A stretch of DNA of 58,877 nt from Nanobdellota archaeon (GTDB lineage: Archaea > Nanobdellota > Nanobdellia > Parvarchaeales > Parvarchaeaceae), in the NCBI GenBank assembly GCA_021807085.1, contig JAKAPM010000005.1, positions 1-58,877 on the forward strand, written 5' to 3'. Shown here in pieces: positions 10,054 through 19,249 of this stretch; the first letter of the stretch is position 1, and every line of letters starts with the position of its first letter. A model generated the notes under the pieces. The model ran no database searches. It saw only the letters and a program-made list of their open reading frames with translations, and had not been told where the DNA came from. The position numbers were made by a program, and so were the translations under genes.

Positions 10054-10564
10054 ATTCAAGGTCTCACTTAAGGGTGCGGATGTCACAGTATCCGGGAGCA
10101 CGATAACAGCAAAGGGAAAAGAAGGTTCGCTGACCGCCGAAATAAGGTACCCGTTCATAAAGGTAAGGAAAGAGGACGAGACGATGTTCATAGACGTAGA
10201 CAAGGACACTGCCTACCAGAAGGCGATAGGAGGTACGCTGGCAGCGGAAGTCAGGAACATGGTTGCAGGCGTAAACAAGAAATACACCGCAGAACTCGAA
10301 CTGGTATACATGCATTTTCCCGCGACGCTAAAGGGGGTCGGAAACAGGCTGATAGTCGAGAATTTTGTGGGGGAGAGGAAGGCAAGGGAGGTCGTCGTGC
10401 CGGACGGCGTCAGCATAAAAGTTAGCGGCACGAAGATAACGCTGTCCGGGATAGACAAGTACCTGGTCGGCCAGGCCGCCGGAACTATAGAATCCAAGAT
10501 ACAGATAAAGAACAAGGATAGAAGAGTGTTCAAGGACGGTGTATTCATAACCAAGAAACCGTGA
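10043..10564 (+). CDS. rpl6: Ribosomal protein uL6
   Basis: L6 pattern; likely start MSTKFKVSLKGADVTVSG. Confidence 0.92.
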   Translation: MSTKFKVSLKGADVTVSGSTITAKGKEGSLTAEIRYPFIKVRKEDETMFIDVDKDTAYQKAIGGTLAAEVRNMVAGVNKKYTAELELVYMHFPATLKGVGNRLIVENFVGERKAREVVVPDGVSIKVSGTKITLSGIDKYLVGQAAGTIESKIQIKNKDRRVFKDGVFITKKP

Positions 10565-10920
10565 TGCTTATGAGATTCACAAAACACGACTCTGGCAAGT
10601 TGAAGAGGGTGGGAAATTCCTGGAGAAAGCCCACCGGTAAGAAGAACAGGACAAGGCTCGGTTGGAGGGGCCACAAGCCTATGCCGTCCGAAGGCTTTAA
10701 AAGGAGTGCGGCGCTAAGGTTTAGAATCGCAGGGAAGATTCCAGTGCGCGTGTTCGCTCCCAAAGAGGTCGACGCGTTGTCTGACTCGAACATCGTCATA
10801 ATAGGGGCTTCCGTCGGGAAACTGAAGAGAAAGGCAATAGCCGACAAGTGCGCCGCCAAGAACATAAAAATGGTAAACTATGAAAGGATCGTTGAAAACT
10901 CAGAAAAGACTGGCCAGTGA
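10561..10920 (+). CDS. rpl32e: Ribosomal protein eL32
   Basis: SWRKPTGKKNRTRLGWRGHKPMPSEGF; order. Confidence 0.92.
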   Translation: MMLMRFTKHDSGKLKRVGNSWRKPTGKKNRTRLGWRGHKPMPSEGFKRSAALRFRIAGKIPVRVFAPKEVDALSDSNIVIIGASVGKLKRKAIADKCAAKNIKMVNYERIVENSEKTGQ

Positions 10921-11329
10921 CCTTCTGGGCGTTGGCGATAAGAGGGTGTGGCTTGACCCTACCAAGTTCAAGGAGATAAAAGAAGCCATAACCAAGGCGG
11001 ATATAGCCGAGCTTGTGAAGAAAGGCATGATAAAGAAGAAGGCGCTTGTAGGCCAGTCTAGGAGTAGGGCAAGGGCTCTCCATGCGAAGAAGAGAAAGGG
11101 ACACAGGAGGGGGCTCGGTAGCAGAAAAGGCAGCAAGAGCGCGAGAGCAGATTTCGAATGGGTCGACAGAGTCAGGGCGCTTAGAAACGAGCTCTCCAAG
11201 CAGAGGAAGAACGGCAACATAGACAGGAAGCAGTTCAGGATCCTGTACAAGAAGATAAAAGGAAACGCTTTTCACAGTGTTACGCACATGCGCAACTACA
11301 TAGATAATATGAAGAGGGGAATGGTATGA
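10880..11329 (+). CDS. rpl19e: Ribosomal protein eL19
   Basis: QKRLASDLLGVGDKRVWLDP..SRSRARALHAKKRKGHRRGLGSRKG. Confidence 0.94.
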   Translation: MKGSLKTQKRLASDLLGVGDKRVWLDPTKFKEIKEAITKADIAELVKKGMIKKKALVGQSRSRARALHAKKRKGHRRGLGSRKGSKSARADFEWVDRVRALRNELSKQRKNGNIDRKQFRILYKKIKGNAFHSVTHMRNYIDNMKRGMV

Positions 11330-11850
11330 TGCTGACGAAATCAAACAGGAAGACAAACTACAGGAACAGGCTCAAGCTGCTGAAATCCGGCAAACCGAGG
11401 CTGGTCATAAGGAAGACAAACAGCCAGATAATAGCGCAGGTTACGGAGTACGGCGAGAAAGGAGACAAAACCGTCGCCAGTGCCCACGGCAACGACCTGA
11501 AGAAGTTCGGATGGTCCCTGAGCTGCAAGAACACCCCAGCTGCGTATCTCGTTGGCTTCCTGCTCGGCAAGAGGAGCGACAGCAAAGAGGCTATAGTCGA
11601 TAAGGGAAATTCTACGCTGAAGAAAGACAGTTACATATATTACGTTATGAAAGGCGCCAAGGACGCAGGGATGGATGTGCATTCCGACAAAATACCCGTC
11701 AGCGAAGGCAGGCTGTACGGAGACCACATCTCCGGCTACTTCGAGGCCAGAAAAGGAAACCAGTTTTCCTCGGTCGGAGACAAGGTCAGGAATATAAAGA
11801 AAGAGGTCGAAGAGACGGTAGCGAAGATAAACCAACATGGAAGAGAATGA
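11326..11850 (+). CDS. rpl18: Ribosomal protein uL18
   Basis: KTNYRNRLKLLKSGKPRLVIRKTNSQIIAQV. Confidence 0.93.
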   Translation: MMLTKSNRKTNYRNRLKLLKSGKPRLVIRKTNSQIIAQVTEYGEKGDKTVASAHGNDLKKFGWSLSCKNTPAAYLVGFLLGKRSDSKEAIVDKGNSTLKKDSYIYYVMKGAKDAGMDVHSDKIPVSEGRLYGDHISGYFEARKGNQFSSVGDKVRNIKKEVEETVAKINQHGRE

Positions 11851-12595
11851 AGAGAAGACGGTGAAAGAGTCGATAGAGACAGAAGTCGAGGCGAACAAAG
11901 GCGCTGCGCCGGCTCCTAACAGGCTCGACAACCACAATTTCAAGACCGCCCTCGGGATAGCCGTCAAGAACGGGGAAATAAAAGACATAGACGAGATACT
12001 CGCAAAGAACATCAAGATGCTGGAACCGGAAATAGTCGATTACCTGCTTCCAAACCTGCAGACCGGCTATCTTTTTGTCGGACAGTCGAAGGGGAAACTC
12101 GGCGGGGGTAAGAGGAGGATAATAAGGAATACCCAGAAGGTCACTTCGAAGGCGAAACGCCAGCATTTCTCCGCGATGGCAGTGGTCGGGGACGGCAACG
12201 GCCACATAGGCGTAGGGAAGGGAAGGGGCCTGGAATCCGTTACCGCGAAGGAGAAGGCTGCGAAGAGCGCCAAGATGAACATGATAAGGATAATAAGAGG
12301 CTGCGGGAGCTGGGAGTGCGCCTGCAAGGGCTCGCATTCCATACCTTTCAAGATAGTCGGCAAGACCGGCTCCGTGATAGTTACGCTGCTGCCGGCGCCG
12401 AAGGGCATCAGTTTCTGCGTGTCCGACGACCTCAAGACCGTGCTGTCCCTTGCCGGCATAAAGGATGTCTGGTCCAGGGTCAAGGGGCAGACCAGCACAA
12501 GGATGAACTTAGGATATGCTGCTTTCGACGCCCTCAAAAAACTCAATTACTACAGGCTGTTGCCAGTGGAAAGGGAGACTCTAGGGGTAAAGTAG
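11837..12595 (+). CDS. rps5: Ribosomal protein uS5
   Basis: FSAMAVVGDGNGHIGVGKGRG; APKGISFCVSDDLKTVLSLAGIKDVWS. Confidence 0.94.
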   Translation: MEENEEKTVKESIETEVEANKGAAPAPNRLDNHNFKTALGIAVKNGEIKDIDEILAKNIKMLEPEIVDYLLPNLQTGYLFVGQSKGKLGGGKRRIIRNTQKVTSKAKRQHFSAMAVVGDGNGHIGVGKGRGLESVTAKEKAAKSAKMNMIRIIRGCGSWECACKGSHSIPFKIVGKTGSVIVTLLPAPKGISFCVSDDLKTVLSLAGIKDVWSRVKGQTSTRMNLGYAAFDALKKLNYYRLLPVERETLGVK

Positions 12596-12596
12596 G

Positions 12597-13046
12597 ATGG
12601 AAAAACTCTGCGTCATAAAGATACGTTCCAGCATGAAGAAGAGCAAGAGGATACAGGAGACAATGGATGCTCTCGGGCTCGGTAAGATGTATTCCTGCGT
12701 GGTTGTCGACAAATCCCCCTCCTACATGGGAATGCTGAAAGAAGTGGAGAGCGTGCTTACCTACGGGGAGATAGACAAGGACACTTTCAAGCAGTTGCTT
12801 AAGAAGAGATCGGAACAGAGCAATAAGAATAGGTATGAGTGGAAGGACGACGACCTCAATGCTTTCGCCGACGAGTTCTTCGACGGCAGGAAAAAACTGT
12901 CCGACACGGGGATAAAAAGGACGTTCAGGCTCCATCCCCCTAAGAAAGGTTTCGAGCGTGGAGGCAAGAAGATGCCATACAGCATGAAGGGGGCTTTCGG
13001 CTACAGGGGTGGAAAAATAAACGACCTTCTCAAGAGGATGATATGA
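12597..13046 (+). CDS. rpl30: Ribosomal protein uL30
   Basis: L30 pattern (VIKIRSSMKKSKRIQETMDALGL..FRLHPPKKGFERGGKK); order. Confidence 0.92.
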   Translation: MEKLCVIKIRSSMKKSKRIQETMDALGLGKMYSCVVVDKSPSYMGMLKEVESVLTYGEIDKDTFKQLLKKRSEQSNKNRYEWKDDDLNAFADEFFDGRKKLSDTGIKRTFRLHPPKKGFERGGKKMPYSMKGAFGYRGGKINDLLKRMI

Positions 13047-13444
13047 ACAGGAAACACCTTCGAGGCAGTTCCACGGCAGGAAGAGGCTCTGGAAAGAGAG
13101 CAAGGCACGCCGGTAACAGGGGGGGCGTCGGAAGGGCAGGAGGAGGGAAAAGGGGACAGCAGAAGATGGTCTCCATAAGGGCGCACGAGCACACTTATTC
13201 TTACTCTAGCGCCAGGAAGATACCCCTCAACCTCAACAGGATAGGCAATATTATAAGTTCGCTCGAGAAGAGGGGCGAGCTGAAAAAGGATCAGGATCGT
13301 ATAGTAATAAACCTTGCCGATCTGGGTTATTCCAAGGTCTGCGGCCGGTTCACTAGAGACAAGGCCAAGCTGGCCGTTTATGGTAAAGTCTCAGAAAAGG
13401 CCAGGACGGAGATAAAAGCTGCGGGTGGCGAGGTCTATGAATGA
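13043..13444 (+). CDS. rpl15: Ribosomal protein uL15
   Basis: LRGSSTAGRGSGKRARHAGNRGGVGRAGGGKRG; order. Confidence 0.92.
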   Translation: MNRKHLRGSSTAGRGSGKRARHAGNRGGVGRAGGGKRGQQKMVSIRAHEHTYSYSSARKIPLNLNRIGNIISSLEKRGELKKDQDRIVINLADLGYSKVCGRFTRDKAKLAVYGKVSEKARTEIKAAGGEVYE

Positions 13445-14834
13445 GAACATCAAGAAGATACTATCCAACCTCCCTTCTGTGCCGGTACCTGAGAAGAAGC
13501 TGGACCTGAAGACAAAGTTCAGTTGGACGTTCATCGTTCTAATCCTATTTATAGTTATGTCGTTCATACCAGTGTTCGGCGTCAGCAGCTCATACAATCT
13601 TAATTTCGAGATACTACAAGTTCTGATAGCGTCGCACTTCGGGTCGCTATTGTCGTTGGGGATAGGACCGATAGTTAGCGCTAGCATAATAATACAGATG
13701 CTCCAGGGAACCGACATAATCCACATAGACACCTCCACGAAGGACGGGAGGGTGCTTTTTCAAGGGATACAGAAAATCGCGTCATTTGCTTTCATAGCAT
13801 TGGAGAACGGCGTGTATGTGTTTAGCGGGGCTCTGTCTCCCGCCGGCCCTGGGATATCGTTTCCTCTAATAATGTTCGCACAGCTTTTCGCTGCCGGGGC
13901 GATACTGCTCTTCATGGATGAGATAGTCAGCAAGTGGGGGATAGGCTCCGGTATAAGTCTCTTCATACTCGCGGGCATCTCGCTGCAGCTGATAAATACG
14001 ACCTTCAACCCCTTCACAAGCCAAATAGGGGCGATACCGTCGATAATAGAGTCGTTCATAGCCGGAGTGCCGCTCAACGCCTTGTTTCCGTTCATAGCCT
14101 TGGGGTCGACGGTGGCTCTGTTCGCCGTTGTGATATGGCTGCAGGGTATAAAGGTCGAGCTGCCGCTATCTTTTGGGAGGCTGAGGGGATATTCAATAAG
14201 GTGGCCGGTGTCCCTGTTCTACACCAGCATAATACCGATAGTACTGGTGGTATCCATGGTGGCGGGTATACAGTTCTTCGCCCTAACCCTCTCAAACGCA
14301 GGCAACCATCTGCTCGGCACATTCACGAAGGAGAGCACCTTGTTCGGCACGCAATCCATCGCGACTGGAGGTCTGGCCGCCTATCTATCTCCCCCGACCA
14401 TACAACAGCTCTACGTCAGCGCAACATCAACGGGCATAACCGCCCTCCAGATAGAATCCATGGCGATATACACCCTGATACTTGTGGTCGGCGCCGCTGC
14501 GTTCTCCTATATATGGATGTACTTGGGTGGACAGGATCCAAAGTCCGTGGTCAAGCAGATAATGGAATCCGGGCTTTCCATGCCGGGTTTCAGGCGGGAT
14601 GAGAGGGTGCTTATAGACATATTCAAACGCTACATAATACCGCTGGCGATACTGGGCGGTGCTTTGACCGGCCTGGTCGCGGCGCTCGCAACTTTTCTGA
14701 ACACACTGACGGCCGGCATAGGAATACTGCTGATAGTGATGATAATCTACCAGTTCTACAATTCGCTGATGCAGGATAACAAAGAGGAATTCGGACCTAT
14801 AAAGGACAGGATAGTCGGCGAATCGATGGAGTGA
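13437..14834 (+). CDS. secY: Preprotein translocase subunit SecY
   Basis: Multi-TM; SASIIIQMLQG, GSGISLFILAGI, position after L15. Confidence 0.94.
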   Translation: MNENIKKILSNLPSVPVPEKKLDLKTKFSWTFIVLILFIVMSFIPVFGVSSSYNLNFEILQVLIASHFGSLLSLGIGPIVSASIIIQMLQGTDIIHIDTSTKDGRVLFQGIQKIASFAFIALENGVYVFSGALSPAGPGISFPLIMFAQLFAAGAILLFMDEIVSKWGIGSGISLFILAGISLQLINTTFNPFTSQIGAIPSIIESFIAGVPLNALFPFIALGSTVALFAVVIWLQGIKVELPLSFGRLRGYSIRWPVSLFYTSIIPIVLVVSMVAGIQFFALTLSNAGNHLLGTFTKESTLFGTQSIATGGLAAYLSPPTIQQLYVSATSTGITALQIESMAIYTLILVVGAAAFSYIWMYLGGQDPKSVVKQIMESGLSMPGFRRDERVLIDIFKRYIIPLAILGGALTGLVAALATFLNTLTAGIGILLIVMIIYQFYNSLMQDNKEEFGPIKDRIVGESME

Positions 14835-14853
14835 CGCCAGGCGATACAGATTC

Positions 14854-15159
14854 TTACAGTCCTAGTTTAGCCCTGGCTTCGTCAGATATCATATCCTTCG
14901 TCCAAGGCGGGTCGAACGTGACCTCGACAGTCACGTTTGTGGCTCCGGACAGCTCCCCCACCTTTCCCTTTATGTCGTTTAGCATGTAATCGGATATAGG
15001 ACAATACGGCGACGTCATCGTCATGAGTATCTTTACGTTCTCCCCCTGCACGTTTATATCATAGATTAGCCCCAGGTCGTATACGTTGACTGGTATCTCT
15101 GGGTCGTAGCACTCCTTCAGTGCCGCTACCACCACCTCCTTGTCCACTCCAACTTTCAT
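14854..15159 (-). CDS. MIP18/DUF59 family Fe-S assembly protein
   Basis: ALKECYDPEIPVNVYDLGLIYDINVQGENVKILMTMTSPYCPISDYM; start corrected to 15159. Confidence 0.88.
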   Translation of the reverse strand: MKVGVDKEVVVAALKECYDPEIPVNVYDLGLIYDINVQGENVKILMTMTSPYCPISDYMLNDIKGKVGELSGATNVTVEVTFDPPWTKDMISDEARAKLGL

Positions 15160-15163
15160 AACC

Positions 15164-16039
15164 CTATAATAAGGTTGCAAGAATATATAAAGCGAAAGCC
15201 CCAAGCTGCAGCGGGCCTATCACTGCCATGGCCGGGTACGCCTTGCCCTTTCTGCCGAATATCAATATCAGGGACAGCCCCGCCATCGCGGCAGCGGCTA
15301 CTATGAACGCGGCAGGCAGCGGATACGCTAGGGACACTCTACTGACCATTATTGCGGGGAAAACCAGGTCCCCGCCCCCAAGCATCATCCTTCTTTTCTC
15401 TTGTCTTTTCCTGGCCATCAGAGATATGGAGGAGAAGAGTATAGTGTCAGCCGTCCCTTTGGCAAGAGTTATCATGTGTTTGGTCACGAAAACAGAGATA
15501 TAATCATACAGCGCTATTGCAGCTATGAGTATCAGCACCGTCGCTACGTTCAGGTACACCGATATGAAGCCGGCCACCGCAGCGAACAGAGCCACGTTCA
15601 TGACGTTTCTCGCCGTCCTTCCGGCGAATTTTATATAATACACTGTGAACAGCACTGGAAGAAGATATACTAAGATGGTGACAGCCTCGACACCAGGGGA
15701 ATTCGATAGGAGATTCAGCCCGTCAACTATTGCGGTGTCGAGTACGGCTATGCTGATTGCCGCGTACGACAGGAAGAAAACGAATACTACGTTTAATACA
15801 GAAAGGACCTTGAGAAGGCGGTATCTTATCAGAAGTAGCAGCACACCCGTGAGCACTAGCACCCCTGCCAGTATATAGAGCAGCTCGAATTCTGGAGACA
15901 CCATGGTAACGCCCATGTGCAGGACAGACGACGAATAGCTGTAGAAATAGATGGCAGCCCTAGTGAAAACCTGGCTGCCCACTATCACGATAAGCATTAT
16001 CAGCAGGAGTGTGGTGAGTATTCGGTACTTGTCTTCCAT
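15164..16039 (-). CDS. Presenilin/signal-peptide-peptidase-like intramembrane aspartyl protease (A22)
   Basis: Multi-TM with YD motif (ALYDYISVF), GGGDLVFP (GxGD) and PAL-like YPAMAVIG. Confidence 0.8.
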   Translation of the reverse strand: MEDKYRILTTLLLIMLIVIVGSQVFTRAAIYFYSYSSSVLHMGVTMVSPEFELLYILAGVLVLTGVLLLLIRYRLLKVLSVLNVVFVFFLSYAAISIAVLDTAIVDGLNLLSNSPGVEAVTILVYLLPVLFTVYYIKFAGRTARNVMNVALFAAVAGFISVYLNVATVLILIAAIALYDYISVFVTKHMITLAKGTADTILFSSISLMARKRQEKRRMMLGGGDLVFPAIMVSRVSLAYPLPAAFIVAAAAMAGLSLILIFGRKGKAYPAMAVIGPLQLGAFALYILATLL

Positions 16040-16042
16040 CTT

Positions 16043-16705
16043 TTAGACAATCTTTGCGCTCTTCTGGTCGTACATCGCAGAGCATATCAGCAGGGCTATC
16101 CTCGGGTTCCCCTCCGATTTCTTGTATATCTTCTGGTATTCGTCTTCCGTGAACGGTTCTATACTGTCCGACCTCTTCTTCCTTACGCTGTTCAACCTGT
16201 TGATTATCACCCTCTTCAAGTCTTCCTTCGACAGGCCGCCCAGTTCCATCTCATCGAAACGTCTACCCAGCCTCTTGAAATCCTTCTCCACACCAGAATC
16301 CCTGTTCTCTATCAGCACTATCGAGAGTTCGCTGGATATCGAATATATCAGGTCCGTCATCTTTTCCTGGCTCCCTTTGTCAACGAGTTCCAGGTTGTTG
16401 AAGTCATCCAGTATCATAAGCTTCTTTTTCTGTCCTCGGAGATTCATCTTCCGGATCATGTTGTAAACTGCCGGCGTGAAATCCTCCCTTATCACCTCTA
16501 TTTTGCTGGATTTTTTCAGGTCCTTCAGAATCACGCCCACCAGCGTGCTCTTTCCCACGCCGGGTTTTCCTTTTAGTACTATTACGCCGCCGGAAAGCAG
16601 TATCCTGCTTATCCCCATCTGGAGGTCGACCTTTTCGTTGATCCTGTCCACTACTATATCGTTCTCGTTGAACGTTATGCTTATGAAGGGGTTGTCCGCG
16701 GTCAT
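16043..16705 (-). CDS. AAA+ (ORC/Cdc6-like) P-loop ATPase
   Basis: Walker A GKPGVGKST, Walker B KLMILDDF. Confidence 0.7.
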   Translation of the reverse strand: MTADNPFISITFNENDIVVDRINEKVDLQMGISRILLSGGVIVLKGKPGVGKSTLVGVILKDLKKSSKIEVIREDFTPAVYNMIRKMNLRGQKKKLMILDDFNNLELVDKGSQEKMTDLIYSISSELSIVLIENRDSGVEKDFKRLGRRFDEMELGGLSKEDLKRVIINRLNSVRKKRSDSIEPFTEDEYQKIYKKSEGNPRIALLICSAMYDQKSAKIV

Positions 16706-16770
16706 AGATTGAAATTAAATGCGCATTCTATATATATCTTTAAAATGTTAAGATTGTATAAATTCCGTGT

Positions 16771-16844
16771 GCCCTCGTAGTTTAGCTTGGACAGAATCCC
16801 GGTTTCCTAAACCGGTCACCCAGGTTCAAATCCTGGCGAGGGCA
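16771..16844 (+). tRNA. tRNA-Arg(CCT)
   Basis: Acceptor GCCCTCG/CGAGGGC-A; anticodon stem-loop CCGGT-TTCCTAA-ACCGG; T-arm CCAGG TTCAAAT CCTGG. Confidence 0.95.
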
Positions 16845-16984
16845 TTCGTCTTTATGTCAGCCGTGATGTAACAACACGGTTGAGATACATAGGGAAACGT
16901 ATCTAACCCGCACCGGGAAACATGTGTGCGCACAATACGCAGAAGTCACGCCGGCTGGAGGCCAAAGCTTCGGGCCAGACTCCA

Positions 16985-17467
16985 TTAATCAGCTGACACG
17001 CCCCCGCCGCGGGCAATGTCTATGTAATCCTGTTTACCGTTCTTTAACCCGGAAATGTATTTTGCTATCGTCTTTTTCAACACCACTTCGTCTACGCTCG
17101 CCAGCGCGTCCTCCGGTTCAAACCACTCGTATCCCGTAGTTTCCCTGCCGTCGAGTCTTATCTCCTTCGCCCCTTCTGTCCTGCACACAATCTCGAAATA
17201 CATGAAATGTGCCTTCCTGTGAAAATCACGCGGAAAGATATCCTCTCCTATGACCAATACGCCTTCCGGCACGACATCTATGCCAACCTCTTCCTTGACT
17301 TCCCTTGCTACACAGTCAAAGACGGTCTCGCCGAGGTCGATGTGTCCTCCCGGAACCATCCACCTTTCCCCCCATTTCGGGCTCTTTACGAGGAGGAGCA
17401 TGCCTCTGTCGTCGAATACGTACGCTCCAGTGACTGCCTCCGGCACCACACCTCTCATCTTCGCCAT
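16985..17467 (-). CDS. NUDIX hydrolase
   Basis: GGHIDLGETVFDCVAREVKEEVGI Nudix box. Confidence 0.92.
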   Translation of the reverse strand: MAKMRGVVPEAVTGAYVFDDRGMLLLVKSPKWGERWMVPGGHIDLGETVFDCVAREVKEEVGIDVVPEGVLVIGEDIFPRDFHRKAHFMYFEIVCRTEGAKEIRLDGRETTGYEWFEPEDALASVDEVVLKKTIAKYISGLKNGKQDYIDIARGGGVSAD

Positions 17468-17507
17468 TCCAGTACGAGGCTGTCTTCTAATTAATAGTTT
17501 GGCGGGT

Positions 17508-18329
17508 CTACGGCCAGTTCTTCAGCGCCTTTTCGTACAATTCGAGGTTGTCGCACGGCAGCCACTTCCCGCTGTAAACGAAGCCGGATACGAGCCCCTT
17601 CTCTGCGGCCTTCTCCATAAGTTTTGACATGTTGAATGGCCCCTCCGGCATGAACGCGAAGAACGATGGGTTTATTACATGTATACCCGTGTTAATCAGG
17701 TGCGACTTCGGCTTTACTTTTGGTTTCTCTATGAACTTAGTTATCTTTGTGCCGTCCAGCTCGACTACGCCGAACTTCGACACATCCTCTTGGTTCGTGA
17801 GTCCTATCGTGACTATTGCCTTCTCCTTCTTGTGGAATTCGTATATCTCATTCAGGTTGAAATCGAAAAGGTTGTCTCCGTTTATGACGAAGAAGTCGTC
17901 GTGGAGTAAGCCTTCTACTGCCTTAACCGCGCCGCCAGTACCCCGCGGCGTCCTCTCATCGATGTATCTTATCGCTACCCCGAATTTTTCGCCGTTTCCG
18001 AAATACTCCTTCACCTTGTCGCTCTTGTAGCCGGTCGTGACTACTATTTCGGAAACATCTGCGAGTTTCAGTCTGTCTATTATATACTCCAGTATTGGTT
18101 TTCCCTTTATAGGTATCATAGGTTTCGGTATCTCGTACGTCAGCGGCCTGAGCCGAGTGCCCTCTCCTCCCGCAAGTATTATTGCGACTCTGTTAGCCTT
18201 CGGTCTAAGCCTTTCCCTCAGAAGTTTCTCGATCGCGAACGACCTGTTTGGCACGTCGATTCCGTTGACCGTCTTGTCCACCTCCTTTATGAGCTCCCCG
18301 CTAAGAGTCACGCTTATTCTGTTTTTCAT
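17508..18329 (-). CDS. Sugar nucleotidyltransferase with N-terminal ribbon-helix-helix-like segment
   Basis: N-term MKNRISVTLSGELIKEVDKTV..RSFAIEKLLRERL (RHH-like) then AIILAGGEGTRLRPLTYEIPKPMIPI. Confidence 0.88.
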   Translation of the reverse strand: MKNRISVTLSGELIKEVDKTVNGIDVPNRSFAIEKLLRERLRPKANRVAIILAGGEGTRLRPLTYEIPKPMIPIKGKPILEYIIDRLKLADVSEIVVTTGYKSDKVKEYFGNGEKFGVAIRYIDERTPRGTGGAVKAVEGLLHDDFFVINGDNLFDFNLNEIYEFHKKEKAIVTIGLTNQEDVSKFGVVELDGTKITKFIEKPKVKPKSHLINTGIHVINPSFFAFMPEGPFNMSKLMEKAAEKGLVSGFVYSGKWLPCDNLELYEKALKNWP

Positions 18330-18431
18330 ACTTAATATTACTTTGTATTACTTTTTAAACCTGCCGTTTCCCGCAGCCGGTATCTTGTCTTTATATCGTG
18401 GCGTAGGCTAATTGTATAACGCAGAGAAGAT

Positions 18432-19196
18432 ATGGCACGCAGCCCACCTAGCAGAGGAAGAACCGCGAAGGAAATGAAGGCGGGCTGGCTCAGGCCATGG
18501 GTCCGCGCGGAGAGGAACGCGAGGAGAATGGGCGGAGCGGCCGTCGAACTGCTCGGGTACACTCCTCTTCCGACAGAATACGGCGACTGGACATACATGG
18601 TATTCGGAGACTACACGACCGGTGAAGAGCATACAATGCTGGTCTACGGGGACTTTGACAGCGGTTCGCTAACCGCAGGGGAGGACGTTCTTGTCAGGAT
18701 ACATTCGGCGTGCGCGACCAGTGAACTCTTCCACGCCACAAACTGTGAGTGCAGGCAGGAACTAGAAGAGGCGATGAGGAGGATAAGGAAGGAGGGGAGG
18801 GGGGCGATAGTGTACCTGTATCAGGAAGGGGGCGGAAACGGGCTTCTCAGCAAGACGCTCGCGTACAAGGAAACTTTCTTCTGGAAAGGCAACAGGATAC
18901 TCTCTGCAGATAAGACAGTGTACGACGGGTACATTAGACTGGGCTACAAACCAGAGAACAGGTCGTTCGCAGTAGCCGCATCCATGCTGAGGGCGGTAGG
19001 AATAAATTCCGTCAGACTGCTCACCAACAACCCCAAAAAGATAGACGATTTGAAGAAGTTAGGATTGGGCGTAAAGCGTGTCGGAATCCACATAAAACCG
19101 ACGAATCCCACAATGGCGAGGCATGTAGGTGCGAAAGCCTCCCAACTCGGCCACCTTATTCCAGATAAACGTTCGCGGAAATGGCGCACGCGTTAG
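18432..19196 (+). CDS. Divergent GTP cyclohydrolase II (RibA-like)
   Basis: RIHSACATSELFHATNCECRQEL...YLYQEGGGNGLLSKTLAY...VRLLTNNPKKI. Confidence 0.82.
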   Translation: MARSPPSRGRTAKEMKAGWLRPWVRAERNARRMGGAAVELLGYTPLPTEYGDWTYMVFGDYTTGEEHTMLVYGDFDSGSLTAGEDVLVRIHSACATSELFHATNCECRQELEEAMRRIRKEGRGAIVYLYQEGGGNGLLSKTLAYKETFFWKGNRILSADKTVYDGYIRLGYKPENRSFAVAASMLRAVGINSVRLLTNNPKKIDDLKKLGLGVKRVGIHIKPTNPTMARHVGAKASQLGHLIPDKRSRKWRTR

Positions 19197-19249
19197 GTGC
19201 AGTATCACATTCGTTAACTATTAATAATTGTTGCCATCTGATTCCTTTT

